A stretch of DNA of 64,000 bases from an uncultured Pseudomonadota bacterium (GTDB lineage Bacteria; Pseudomonadota; Alphaproteobacteria; RF32; CAG-239), in contig CASFNB010000003.1 in the NCBI GenBank assembly GCA_949295915.1, forward strand, positions 18,035 to 82,034, given 5' to 3'. A model generated the notes under the pieces. That model did no database searches. It was not told where the DNA came from and worked only from the letters and a program-made list of their open reading frames with translations. The translations under genes and the position numbers were made by a program. Below, one piece after another: positions 44,236 to 53,285 of the stretch (the first letter of the stretch is position 1; every line of letters begins with the position of its first letter).

Positions 44236-45876
44236 TCATTTAAGTGACTTTGCATATTCTTCCAAATCCAGCGGATAAGTAATATCCAAAGCTTCTTTTT
44301 TGTCTTTTATCTCGATTGTTTTGGTATAATCGGCAAACTCAACAAAAACCGGTCTTAAATCGGCATTTTCGGGAACAATATCGGCAAAATTGAACAATTC
44401 CTTACTCCATATAATCGGGTTGATTTTTTTACCCTCATACATGGACATAATAACTTGTTTACCTTTTGTTTTTTTGAAATTTTTAATCATATCATCAATA
44501 TGTTCTTTGGTGATATTCGGCATATCTGCCGGAATTAGGATTGCGCCGTCGCAAAAGCTCGGAACAGACTTGATGCCCATGGAAATAGATGTTTTTATGC
44601 CTGAGCGATAGCCCGAATTATACAACACATTAACATCTACTTTATCTAAATATTCTTCCATCAAATCGGCCTGATAACCGGTGACTAAAAATACCGGAGA
44701 TGCCTTAGACTTAACGGCAGCTTGTAAAGCCTTCATAAACAAAGGTTCTCCATCTATATCCACCAAAAGCTTATTACCGCGGCATCTTGCCCCTACACCT
44801 GCTGCCAAAACAACTGCGGCTATTCTGGCTTCCTTACCGCTTTCATCATGTCCGGCAGAGGTGATATAATTGTTCATCATTTCTTCGGGCAATTTTGTCT
44901 CTCTTGGAATGATAAAGTTTTGCGGATGGTCAAAGTCAAACACATTAAGCTTATCGGCAACAATGGCTTGTTTGATGTAGCGTACGGCATAAGAACTATC
45001 AATATTACCGTAATTATAAGGAATGACGATAATGCGTTTTCCTCGTTTTGAGGCAATAATAAAATCACCGGCATTGACTTGCGGCAAATAAGGACAAACA
45101 ATCTCATCGACAATGCTGTTTAAGGCCTTAACCATAATATCGTGCGGGCAACGCGTTTGTTGCGCCGGAAGAATGAACAAGACATCATTATCATCTCTTA
45201 ATGCTCTTTGCAATATGTTGGCAATTTCTTCCGTTTGGTGCGGTGCCTCATATTCATGCTCAAATGTCAAATCCATATTTGGAAAATCTTTAACCAAGCG
45301 TTTGACGATGTTGGTAAAATGTCTGGTTTCGCTTTTATCATTGGTCAAACGGGTATACATCAGCCCTACTTTTTTAGCGCTTATGTCATGCACCGAAAGC
45401 ATATCGGTGTTGCCGGCAAGGCTGTATAAAATATCATCAACCATATTTTGCGGAATAATCGGCAGGTTTAGCTCCAACTCGGCAATAATGGTATCGGCTT
45501 CAACAATCTTATAAGGCTGAATGGTGTTCAAAATGAAGAAACTACCATGACGATTGAACTTGGCCACGCGCTCCTCATTGACCATAAACACACCGTTTAC
45601 GCCTGCGGCAATGCGACAGATTCCATCTTCTCCGACACTATATGCCGTATTTTTGCCGCAAAGTTTGGCAGCAACTTCACCTAATGCCGCCTCAAAAGTG
45701 ATGTCTCCGTTTTCCATGCCGGCAACAAAAATCTTTTCTATTTTATTTTGTTTGAACAAAATAACATCTTCTTCGCTTATTTTATGCGCCTTTGGTAAAA
45801 AGACACCACCGACAACTATCTGATTGAATAAATACATTCCGAGGGCTTCGGTCACTTTGAGTTCTTGGCAAATCAT
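44236..45876 (-). CDS. Fused molybdopterin-binding domain and MobA-like nucleotidyltransferase
   Basis: I start at the ATG at 45876 (MICQELKVTEALGMYLFNQ), preceded by AAAGGAAAA; the upstream frame has no homology. The 546-residue product joins an N-terminal region with a MoeA/MogA-type molybdopterin-binding domain (about 160-330) to a C-terminal nucleotidyltransferase (about 350-546). The latter has AAVVLAAGVGARCRGNKLLV, the MobA/MocA nucleotide-binding loop, and LIPADMPNITKEHID. Such fusions are thought to load Mo cofactor with CMP for xanthine-dehydrogenase-type enzymes. No other molybdenum gene is seen nearby, and it is followed by the ankyrin gene. Confidence 0.85.
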   Translation of the reverse strand: MICQELKVTEALGMYLFNQIVVGGVFLPKAHKISEEDVILFKQNKIEKIFVAGMENGDITFEAALGEVAAKLCGKNTAYSVGEDGICRIAAGVNGVFMVNEERVAKFNRHGSFFILNTIQPYKIVEADTIIAELELNLPIIPQNMVDDILYSLAGNTDMLSVHDISAKKVGLMYTRLTNDKSETRHFTNIVKRLVKDFPNMDLTFEHEYEAPHQTEEIANILQRALRDDNDVLFILPAQQTRCPHDIMVKALNSIVDEIVCPYLPQVNAGDFIIASKRGKRIIVIPYNYGNIDSSYAVRYIKQAIVADKLNVFDFDHPQNFIIPRETKLPEEMMNNYITSAGHDESGKEARIAAVVLAAGVGARCRGNKLLVDIDGEPLFMKALQAAVKSKASPVFLVTGYQADLMEEYLDKVDVNVLYNSGYRSGIKTSISMGIKSVPSFCDGAILIPADMPNITKEHIDDMIKNFKKTKGKQVIMSMYEGKKINPIIWSKELFNFADIVPENADLRPVFVEFADYTKTIEIKDKKEALDITYPLDLEEYAKSLK

Positions 45877-46046
45877 CTTTATTTTCCTTTGTTTTACCCC
45901 TTTCAGATTAACAAATTTTTGCAAAAGTAAAAGGATGAATTGTAACTTTGCAACAGTATTTATTCGCTAAAATGCAAAAAAGTGATGACTTTTTGGAAAA
46001 AATAGGCTATATTGCCTGCAATCATTTTAACAAATAAAGGTTTATT

Positions 46047-46688
46047 GTGAAAAAAATAATTTCAATTGCTGAAGCCGGCAAGCTAGTTAAAGACAATGCT
46101 TCCGTGATGATTGGCGGTTTTTTGCGTTGTGGAACACCTGCTAAAATCATAGATGAACTGGTTAAAAACAAAACTTCTAACCTTACCCTTATTGCCAATG
46201 ATACTTGTATTCCCGATTCAGGCAGAGGTAAACTTATTGTCAATAAACAGGTTAAAAAAGTGATTACCACTCATATCGGAACCAACCCCGAAACCGGCAA
46301 ACAAATGCACAACAAAGAAATTGAGGTTGAGTTGGTGCCTATGGGAACTTTGGTTGAGCGCATTCGCGCTGCCGGTGCCGGTTTGGGCGGTGTCTTAACC
46401 CCAACCGGTGTAGGTACGGTGGTTGAAGAAGGTAAAAAAGTTTTGGATATCGACGGCAATAAATTTATTTATGAAAAACCGCTTAAAGCCGACTATGCCT
46501 TGATTTATGCTTCTAAAGTTGACAAGTTCGGTAATGCCTTTTTGGAAGGCACAACCCGCAACTTTAATGTTGTGATGGCTACAGCTGCCGATACGGTTAT
46601 TGTTGAAGCTCAAGAAATTTCCGATGAACCGCTCGACCCGAATTATGTAACTATCCCCGGCGTGTTTGTTGATTATATTGCCATTTAA
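46047..46688 (+). CDS. atoD: CoA-transferase subunit A (3-oxoacid/acetate CoA-transferase type)
   Basis: The GTG start at 46047 has AAAGG 8 bases upstream. The 213-residue protein matches the alpha subunit of family I CoA-transferases, with VMIGGFLRCGTPAKIIDELV, IGTNPETGKQMHN, and the glycine loop GAGLGGVLTPTGVGTVVEEG. With subunit B it exchanges CoA between acetoacetyl, acetyl or butyryl groups, in ketone or short-chain fatty acid metabolism. Specificity is not visible. Confidence 0.93.
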   Translation: MKKIISIAEAGKLVKDNASVMIGGFLRCGTPAKIIDELVKNKTSNLTLIANDTCIPDSGRGKLIVNKQVKKVITTHIGTNPETGKQMHNKEIEVELVPMGTLVERIRAAGAGLGGVLTPTGVGTVVEEGKKVLDIDGNKFIYEKPLKADYALIYASKVDKFGNAFLEGTTRNFNVVMATAADTVIVEAQEISDEPLDPNYVTIPGVFVDYIAI

Positions 46689-46697
46689 GGAGTTAAT

Positions 46698-47363
46698 ATG
46701 GAACTGTCTAAAGAACAAAAACGTGAAATTATTGCCAAACGTGTGGCTCAAGAGCTTCATGACGGTGATGTTATTACTCTTGGTATCGGACTTCCTACCG
46801 AAGTGGCTAACTATGTTCCTCATGATGTGAATATCATCTTGCAGTCGGAAAACGGCATGATCGGCGTCGGGCATAGAGATTTTAATGCTCCGGAACGCCC
46901 GATTGTAACTAATGCCGGCGGCTTGCCCGTTACCACAAAGCCCGGTGCTTGCTTCTTTGATACCACCATGTCTTTCACGCTCATCCGCGGCGGACACGTT
47001 GATGTGACCGTTTTGGGCGCACTCCAAGTTGATGAAGAAGGTAATCTTGCCAACTGGATGGTGCCTGAGGTTTTTGTTCCCGGTATGGGCGGCGCGATGG
47101 ATTTGGTTGTTGGCGCCAAGAAAGTGATTATTGCCATGGAGCATACGGCGAAAGGCGAAAAAAGAATTGTCAAAAAATGCACCCTTCCCCTCACTGCGGC
47201 ACATGAAGTGGATATGATTGTGACTGAAATGTGCGTGATTGACGTAACATCTGAGGGTTTGCTCTTAAAAGAGATTAATCCGCTTTTCTCTTTGGAAGAG
47301 GTTTTGGCAGAAACTGATGCCGAGTTGATTATTCCCGAAGCCTTTACACAAAAAGCCGTGTAA
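46698..47363 (+). CDS. atoA: CoA-transferase subunit B
   Basis: This 221-residue beta subunit has the catalytic Glu51 in LQSENGMIGVG and LGALQVDEEGNLANW. The Glu forms the enzyme-CoA thioester. It follows subunit A by 9 bases with AAGGAG upstream. Together they form the heteromeric acetate/acetoacetate-type transferase. An intrinsic terminator ends the pair. Confidence 0.94.
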   Translation: MELSKEQKREIIAKRVAQELHDGDVITLGIGLPTEVANYVPHDVNIILQSENGMIGVGHRDFNAPERPIVTNAGGLPVTTKPGACFFDTTMSFTLIRGGHVDVTVLGALQVDEEGNLANWMVPEVFVPGMGGAMDLVVGAKKVIIAMEHTAKGEKRIVKKCTLPLTAAHEVDMIVTEMCVIDVTSEGLLLKEINPLFSLEEVLAETDAELIIPEAFTQKAV

Positions 47364-47383
47364 TTTTCTTTGAATATTTATCT

Positions 47384-47423
47384 CAAAAAAAAAGAGTGAG
47401 AAAATTTTCTCACTCCTTTTTTC
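47384..47423. terminator. Bidirectional terminator between atoA and surE
   Basis: A 22-bp perfect palindrome (47394-47415) is flanked by A9 and T6 runs. It serves both the CoA-transferase pair and the convergent surE. Confidence 0.92.
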
Positions 47424-48235
47424 TAAGCAAAAATCCGAACTAATTTATGATTTTCCTTTTCATCCGTCAAATTAATGCTTAATGCCGAAATTGTAATGTT
47501 GCGCGAGTGAATTTCTTTATCATCGTCAGGAAATGTGCTTTCGGGATTGAATTCTCCCGCCAAATTTTCCATACACATCCTTTTTTTCTCAACGCTTCCC
47601 TCATTAAAACGTCTGGTTCCGTGCCGACAAACAACTATTTTCCCGATCTCTTCCGTCGGAATATTCGGGAAATTGACATTTATCAAACAATCGGCATTAA
47701 AAGACTGTGCACAAACTTTTCTGATTATATCTTCCAAATAAATATCGGCTAAATCCCAATTCACAATCTCTGCGCCATCGGTTAACTGAGAAACGGCAAT
47801 AGACATCACGCCATGCAACAAACCTTCAATTGCCACACCGATTGTTCCCGAATAGGTAATATCATCGGCAATATTACGTCCGTTGTTTATGCCGGAAACA
47901 ATCAAATTTGGTTTGTTATCCTTCAGAATCATCGATAAAGCAATTCGCACACAATCTGTCGGGGTTCCTTCTACGGCAAAATGACGATCATCAAGCTTAT
48001 GAATGATATTAGGGAAGCTCTCTGCAGAGCTATGCCCTGCCATGCTTCTTAAGGTATCTGACGTGATGGCATGACTGGCGCCGCTCTTTTCTTTATTGGG
48101 GGCAACTACCCATACATCTGCACCTAAACGCAGCAATATCTTTTCAAGTAGTTTTATTCCTCTGGCTTCAATTCCGTCATCATTGGAAATAAGAATCGTT
48201 GCCGAAGCAAAATCTGTTATTGGTTTGAAGTGCAT
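47423..48235 (-). CDS. surE: 5'/3'-nucleotidase SurE
   Basis: This 270-residue phosphatase has the metal motif ILISNDDGIEARGIKLLE and VVAPNKEKSGASHAIT and SGINNGRNIADDI. It removes phosphate from nucleoside monophosphates and short polyphosphates in the stationary phase. The usual SurE-Pcm-SerS context is missing. Instead it starts 2 bases after the stop of the zeta-toxin-like kinase and is probably translated with it. Confidence 0.95.
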   Translation of the reverse strand: MHFKPITDFASATILISNDDGIEARGIKLLEKILLRLGADVWVVAPNKEKSGASHAITSDTLRSMAGHSSAESFPNIIHKLDDRHFAVEGTPTDCVRIALSMILKDNKPNLIVSGINNGRNIADDITYSGTIGVAIEGLLHGVMSIAVSQLTDGAEIVNWDLADIYLEDIIRKVCAQSFNADCLINVNFPNIPTEEIGKIVVCRHGTRRFNEGSVEKKRMCMENLAGEFNPESTFPDDDKEIHSRNITISALSINLTDEKENHKLVRIFA

Positions 48236-48237
48236 TC

Positions 48238-49215
48238 TTATCTTCCTCCGTGATGATTGCTGTAGGCAATATTTTGATGATTAATCAAACGACCGTTAAA
48301 GAAGTTTGAAAGAATCCTTTTCTCTTGTTTGCTTAATCCCAATATCTGAATTGATTCATTAATATAATTTAATTCATACGCCAAGCGTTTTTCTTCATAC
48401 GGGGATAAAGGTTGTCTTTCTTTGGCTTTTATCACATGCGGAATTTGCTGATAATTTGTTTCATCACACAAAAACTTATTATTTCTATCTACAACTTTCA
48501 TTGTTATCGGAGAGCCATGACTTATACCGTCCACAACAAAGTTTATTTTCTTCATTGTTTCTCCACACAAAAAATCATGATCTTGAAAAGCAACCAATCT
48601 GGGAATTATCGGCTCTTCTTCCGGATGTTCCAGATTGTGACGACGTGCCTGAAAATATCTGGTGATATTACTCAAACAACACATATGCTTATTGGCTGCA
48701 ACATAGGTAATGTTCAAATGATATCCTTTTTTTCCAAATACTGCCTCCAAAGAATTTTTAGGATGTTCATTAATATCTATACACGGTGTGGAGATCATTA
48801 TATGTCTTCTCGCATCTGCCGTACGATAAAGCATGTTATCACGCAGAGCTAACGGAAGCTGACAATAATAATCCGCCACCAACGGATTTTCTTTGATTGC
48901 TTCCAAAACGCGCTTATCATAAGGACGAAATTCGTCAAAATCGGCACCAACTAAGTTGCCGTTATATTTTTTTAACAGAGCTCGTTCTACATTGGATTTT
49001 CCGGCACCGGGATAACCTAATACAACTTCGGCTACCGGCGTTTCTCCTTCTTCTAATGGTTTTGAATTTTCAATCTGTTGCGTACAAACTTTATTGACCA
49101 TCAAATTGACATAAGATTCTGATAACGGTTCTACTTCTGATTTTGCTTTTTTAGGATAATAAACCGTTTGACTATTTGCAATGGTACGACGCAGCTCACG
49201 ATATATATCATTCAT
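48238..49215 (-). CDS. Zeta-toxin-family kinase, no antitoxin seen
   Basis: This 325-residue P-loop protein has Walker A LGYPGAGKS (67-74) and VGADFDEFRPYDK with an Asp92/Asp94/Glu95 base region. RRHIMISTPCID and a later NITRYFQARRHN follow. This order matches the zeta/PezT kinase fold, which phosphorylates UDP-GlcNAc to poison cell-wall synthesis. It has 60 N-terminal and about 120 C-terminal residues beyond the core, so it is longer than PezT. No small epsilon or PezA-like antitoxin gene lies next to it, so it could have a non-toxin kinase role. It is coupled to surE. Confidence 0.75.
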   Translation of the reverse strand: MNDIYRELRRTIANSQTVYYPKKAKSEVEPLSESYVNLMVNKVCTQQIENSKPLEEGETPVAEVVLGYPGAGKSNVERALLKKYNGNLVGADFDEFRPYDKRVLEAIKENPLVADYYCQLPLALRDNMLYRTADARRHIMISTPCIDINEHPKNSLEAVFGKKGYHLNITYVAANKHMCCLSNITRYFQARRHNLEHPEEEPIIPRLVAFQDHDFLCGETMKKINFVVDGISHGSPITMKVVDRNNKFLCDETNYQQIPHVIKAKERQPLSPYEEKRLAYELNYINESIQILGLSKQEKRILSNFFNGRLINHQNIAYSNHHGGR

Positions 49216-49300
49216 ATTACTATCCTTTGCTGTCTAAATAATTTTATTCAATGGCAATAGATTAATATAAATTATATATATTTGCAAGAACATCTGGACA

Positions 49301-49332
49301 AAAAAAAGAGGTGCAAATTGCACCTCTTTTTT
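49301..49332 (-). terminator. Terminator of rplM-rpsI
   Basis: GAGGTGCAA / TTGCACCTC (49308-49316 and 49318-49326) is flanked by A and T runs downstream of rpsI on the minus strand. Confidence 0.9.
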
Positions 49333-49357
49333 GTATCTTAGCCTTAAGTCCAAACGA

Positions 49358-49816
49358 TTAACGTTTAGAGAATTGGTAAGAACGACGAGCTTTAGCGCGA
49401 CCGTATTTTTTACGTTCAACGGTACGATCATCACGGGTTAAGAATCCGGCTTTCTTCAAAGCAGCTCTCAATTCCGGCTCATATTCGTTCAAAGCTTTAG
49501 AAATACCGTGTTTGATAGCACCGGCTTGACCAGACAAGCCACCACCTTTTACAGTGCAAACAACGTCAAATTCATTAACGCGGTTAGCAACTTCAAACGG
49601 TTGGTTGATAATCATTTTCAAAACCGGACGAGCAAAATATTGGTCAATGGATTTGTCATTGATGGTGATGTTGCCTTTTCCGGGTTTAATCCATACACGA
49701 GCGACAGCGTCTTTTCTTTTACCTGTGGCATAAGAACGACCCAATTTGTCGCGGTTGGGTTTACGAACCTTAACTTCTTCGTTGTTAGAGGCGTTTTTGA
49801 TTTCTTGCAAATCCAT
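49358..49816 (-). CDS. rpsI: 30S ribosomal protein S9
   Basis: This 152-residue protein contains [19 protein letters not shown] and ends [18 protein letters not shown], the S9 signature and the basic tail that reaches the P-site tRNA. It has a short N-terminal extension of about 25 residues relative to E. coli S9, a common alphaproteobacterial trait. Its ATG overlaps the rplM stop by one base. Confidence 0.98.
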   Translation of the reverse strand: MDLQEIKNASNNEEVKVRKPNRDKLGRSYATGKRKDAVARVWIKPGKGNITINDKSIDQYFARPVLKMIINQPFEVANRVNEFDVVCTVKGGGLSGQAGAIKHGISKALNEYEPELRAALKKAGFLTRDDRTVERKKYGRAKARRSYQFSKR

Positions 49817-50283
49817 TATAATGCACTCCTTTTATTTTTCGGGTTCTTGGCAGCAATATCCAAAGCTATCGGATTTTGAGCTGTGTGCGGGTGATTTTCA
49901 CCGGCATAAACTTTCAATTTGGTCATCATTTGACGGCCCAAAGGATTACGAGAAATCATGCGTTCAACAGCTTTCTCGATAACTCTTTCAGGGAAACGAC
50001 CTGCCAAAATTTTTGCAGGAGTGGTTTCTTTGATACCGCCAATCCAACCGGTGTGTTTGAAATATTTTTTATGTGTTAATTTCTTACCGGTTAATTTTAC
50101 TTTATCGGCATTGATAACAACGACATAGTCACCGCAGTCCAAGTTAGGAACGAAGCAAGGTTTGTGTTTGCCGCGCAAAATCTTGGCGATTTCGGCAGAA
50201 AGACGACCCAATACTACTCCAGATGCGTCAACGACATACCATTTTCTTTCAATGTCAGATGGTTTTGTTGCATATGTGTTCAT
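49816..50283 (-). CDS. rplM: 50S ribosomal protein L13
   Basis: This 155-residue protein has the L13 blocks [38 protein letters not shown] and [20 protein letters not shown]. It is the first gene of the rplM-rpsI pair, with a strong sigma-70 promoter at 50324-50351. Confidence 0.98.
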   Translation of the reverse strand: MNTYATKPSDIERKWYVVDASGVVLGRLSAEIAKILRGKHKPCFVPNLDCGDYVVVINADKVKLTGKKLTHKKYFKHTGWIGGIKETTPAKILAGRFPERVIEKAVERMISRNPLGRQMMTKLKVYAGENHPHTAQNPIALDIAAKNPKNKRSAL

Positions 50284-50323
50284 ATTTTCTCTCTTTTTAA
50301 AGATAGTTGTTAAATTCGGTTTG

Positions 50324-50351
50324 AATATACAGAAAAAGTTTTGAATGTCAA
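50324..50351 (-). promoter_or_regulatory. Sigma-70 promoter of rplM-rpsI
   Basis: The minus strand carries TTGACA (50351-50346) and TATATT (50329-50324) with a 16-base spacer, about 40 bases upstream of the rplM ATG. Confidence 0.85.
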
Positions 50352-50387
50352 CTAAAAAATTTTATTATTTTTCAATATATTAATTTA

Positions 50388-50403
50388 TGGTATTATAATA
50401 CCA
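50388..50403. promoter_or_regulatory. 16-bp perfect palindrome
   Basis: TGGTATTATAATACCA is a perfect palindrome lying between the mutS terminator and the rplM promoter, with TATAAT in its centre. It could be an operator or a second promoter element. Short AT-rich palindromes also arise by chance. Confidence 0.4.
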
Positions 50404-50461
50404 CTCGTTATCTTATTGATTTTACTTATTTTATGTATTTTCATGAAAATTGAAAAATTTT

Positions 50462-50489
50462 AAAGGGTGGCTTTTTTCCACCCTTTTGT
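50462..50489 (-). terminator. Terminator of mutS
   Basis: AAAGGGTGG / CCACCCTTT (50462-50470 and 50478-50486) has a loop of seven bases, next to the mutS stop. The run after it on the minus strand is A/T-mixed. Confidence 0.8.
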
Positions 50490-53189
50490 TTATTTTCCTA
50501 ACAATTCTTTCAATTCATAGAGTTTTTCCAAGGCATCTTTGGGGCTATAATCATCAGGATTAAGCTCTTTCATCGCCTTGACCAGAGGCATTTCTTCTTC
50601 CCTCTCTTCTTTTTCTTCCATTTTCTTTTGCACGACGGCAAACAACGGTAAGTCATCTATCATCTTGGTGATATAGGTACTCTTGTCACTATGCTCTAAT
50701 GAATCAAGCACTTGTTCGGCGCGTTTGACCACCAACTTGGGCAAACCCGCCAATTTTGCAACATGAATACCGTAAGACCTGTCGGCGGCGCCATCAATCA
50801 CTTCATGCAAGAAAATAACTTCGCCGTTGAACTCTTTGATTTTCATACAATGCAGGCTCATGTTTTTCAGCTTGCTGTTCAACAAAGTCAATTCATGATA
50901 GTGGGTGGCAAACAAAGCGCGGCACTTATTGACATCATGCAGATGTTCCACAACCGCCCAAGCAATTGACAAGCCGTCATAAGTTGCCGTACCTCGACCG
51001 ATTTCATCCAAAATCACAAAAGAGCGCTCATCTGCCTGATTCAAAATGCCGGCGGTTTCGACCATTTCCACCATGAATGTCGAGCGTCCGCGTGCCAAAT
51101 CATCAGAAGCACCGACACGAGAGAAGATTTTATCTATAACGCCGATATGCGCTGCTTTGGCCGGAACAAAGCACCCCATTTGCGCCATAATCGCAATTAT
51201 GGCATTTTGGCGCAGAAAAGTTGACTTACCGGCCATATTAGGGCCGGTCAAAAGCCATATCTTTCCGTTTTCTTCACTCAAGACACAATCGTTGCCGACA
51301 AAAGCGCCGTTATGCTCTTTATTAATGGCGGCTTCAACAACCGGATGTCTGCCCTCTCTGACCTCAAAGACCAAACTTTCATCCACCATCGGTCTGGTAT
51401 AATTTTGCTCGATTGACAAATCTGCCAAAGCGGCCGCGACATCCAACTCGGCAAGGGCTTTGGCAGTATGTGAAATATCATCCGACAGACGAATCACGTC
51501 CTCAACCATTTGGGCAAAAAGCTCCAACTCCATCGCCAAAGCTTTGTCTTCGGCACCGCGGATTTTGTTTTCCAACTCAGTCAGTTCAACCGTGGTAAAG
51601 CGGGTGGCGTTCAAAACCGATTGTCTATGAATGAAAAACTTGTTTTCGAGCATTTGCGAGGCAAATTTGCTCGGTGTTTCAACAAAGTAGCCAATCACAT
51701 TATTATATTTGATTTTCAGCTGCGGAATGCCGGTATCTTTTATATATCTGCCCTGCATTTCCATCAACATTTTATGGCTATCATTTTTAATATAACGAAT
51801 CTCATCCAACGGCGGATAATATCCCTCTTTGATAAAGCCGCCGTCTCTTGATAACAGAGGTAAATCCTCATCTAATGCCGAGAGAATCTTGTTCACCAAA
51901 TCATTATGATAGCCCAAGCGTTCCAAAATATCTTTTACTGCCGGCGGCATATCTTTTATCATTTGTCCGTCCGGCTTTTGTGAAAAATCTGCCAACAGAT
52001 TCTTAATTTGCGGCACCAGATTCAAGCCTTGTCCGATGTTGGCTAAATCACGCGGACCGCCTCTGCCCAAACTTAAGCGAGAAACCGCTCTTTCTATATC
52101 AGGACAAGAATGCAACATCTCGCGAAAATCATCTCTGACACTATTGTTCTCGCGGAAGAACTCAATGGCATCCAAACGATTATTTATTTCCGAAATGTCC
52201 AACAACGGATTGGCAATCCGATTATGCAACAATCTGCCGCCGGCGCCGGTTACGGTTCTGTCCAACACACCGAACAAGCAAGCGTTTTTATCGCCGGTCT
52301 GGCTTTCGGTCAACTCGAGTGAGCGACGTGTTGCGCCGTCAATCTCTATCACTTTATTTTCATGTAACTTAATCGGTTTTTCTATTCTCGGAATTTTGCC
52401 TTTTTGAGTGCTTTCAATATAATCCAACAACAGTCCCGAAGCGATAACTTCCGGCTTGGTAAATGCGCCGAAAACTTCCAGCGAATGCACTTCATAAACT
52501 TCTTTTAATCTTTTTAAAGCATTTTCATAATTGAATCGTGCTTGCGGCAAAATACTTAACTGTTCGCGGTATTCCTTCAAAACCTCAAAAATTTTCGGAT
52601 TTTGCAAAAAGTTATCCGAAACCAAAATTTCAACCGGATTTAAGCGCGCCAGAATCGTGCTCAAAACCACTGCTTCGTTCTTATCTCTCAAATTAACGTC
52701 TTGGGTATAAAAATCGCCGGTAGAAACATCAACCCAAGCCACACCCATAATCTCCCCCACTTTGGCAAAAGCCAATAAAAAATTGTTCTTTTTAGAATCG
52801 AGCAAATGGTCTTCTGTCAACGTTCCCGCCGTAACAAGGCGAATGACATCTCTTTTAACAACAGACTTTGAGCCTCTCTTCTTGGCTTCTTTAGGATCTT
52901 CTACTTGTTCACATATTGCAACCTTATAACCTTGTCTTATCAGCTTTGCCAAATAGCTCTCGTAAGCATGAAAAGGCACACCGCACATCGGAACATCCGC
53001 TCCTTTATATTTTCCGCGTTTGGTTAAAGCAATATCCAGTGCTTTTGAAGCGATAACGGCATCATCAAAAAACAGCTCATAAAAATCTCCCATGCGATAA
53101 AATAACAAATAGTCTTTATGAGCATCTTTTATTTTTAAATATTGTGCCATCATCGGGGTGGCATCGTTTGAATTTTGCGTATTCGTCAT
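50490..53189 (-). CDS. mutS: DNA mismatch repair protein MutS
   Basis: This 899-residue protein has the mismatch-reading motif YRMGDFYELFFDDA (F-x-E, about 31-44), the Walker A TGPNMAGKSTFLRQ (about 645-658) and the later DEIGRGTATYDG. It recognises mismatches and starts repair with MutL. Length is typical. It is divergent from the histidine kinase gene. Confidence 0.98.
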   Translation of the reverse strand: MTNTQNSNDATPMMAQYLKIKDAHKDYLLFYRMGDFYELFFDDAVIASKALDIALTKRGKYKGADVPMCGVPFHAYESYLAKLIRQGYKVAICEQVEDPKEAKKRGSKSVVKRDVIRLVTAGTLTEDHLLDSKKNNFLLAFAKVGEIMGVAWVDVSTGDFYTQDVNLRDKNEAVVLSTILARLNPVEILVSDNFLQNPKIFEVLKEYREQLSILPQARFNYENALKRLKEVYEVHSLEVFGAFTKPEVIASGLLLDYIESTQKGKIPRIEKPIKLHENKVIEIDGATRRSLELTESQTGDKNACLFGVLDRTVTGAGGRLLHNRIANPLLDISEINNRLDAIEFFRENNSVRDDFREMLHSCPDIERAVSRLSLGRGGPRDLANIGQGLNLVPQIKNLLADFSQKPDGQMIKDMPPAVKDILERLGYHNDLVNKILSALDEDLPLLSRDGGFIKEGYYPPLDEIRYIKNDSHKMLMEMQGRYIKDTGIPQLKIKYNNVIGYFVETPSKFASQMLENKFFIHRQSVLNATRFTTVELTELENKIRGAEDKALAMELELFAQMVEDVIRLSDDISHTAKALAELDVAAALADLSIEQNYTRPMVDESLVFEVREGRHPVVEAAINKEHNGAFVGNDCVLSEENGKIWLLTGPNMAGKSTFLRQNAIIAIMAQMGCFVPAKAAHIGVIDKIFSRVGASDDLARGRSTFMVEMVETAGILNQADERSFVILDEIGRGTATYDGLSIAWAVVEHLHDVNKCRALFATHYHELTLLNSKLKNMSLHCMKIKEFNGEVIFLHEVIDGAADRSYGIHVAKLAGLPKLVVKRAEQVLDSLEHSDKSTYITKMIDDLPLFAVVQKKMEEKEEREEEMPLVKAMKELNPDDYSPKDALEKLYELKELLGK

Positions 53190-53285
53190 CTTTTTTCTAG
53201 AAAATTTATTAATTTTAAACTTGTTTGCATAATAGTATATTTATAGGCTTAGTCTAGAACTTTTTGCTACTTATGGAATAAAAGC

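Noticed and set aside
45961..46046. Sigma-70 promoter upstream of the CoA-transferase pair
   Set aside because: A TATATT occurs at 46008-46013 but the -35 match is poor, so support is too weak to list.
46395..47204. Long minus-strand frame (269 codons) antisense to the CoA-transferase genes
   Set aside because: Both plus-strand genes are full-length family members with catalytic motifs; the antisense frame has no family features and reflects codon bias.
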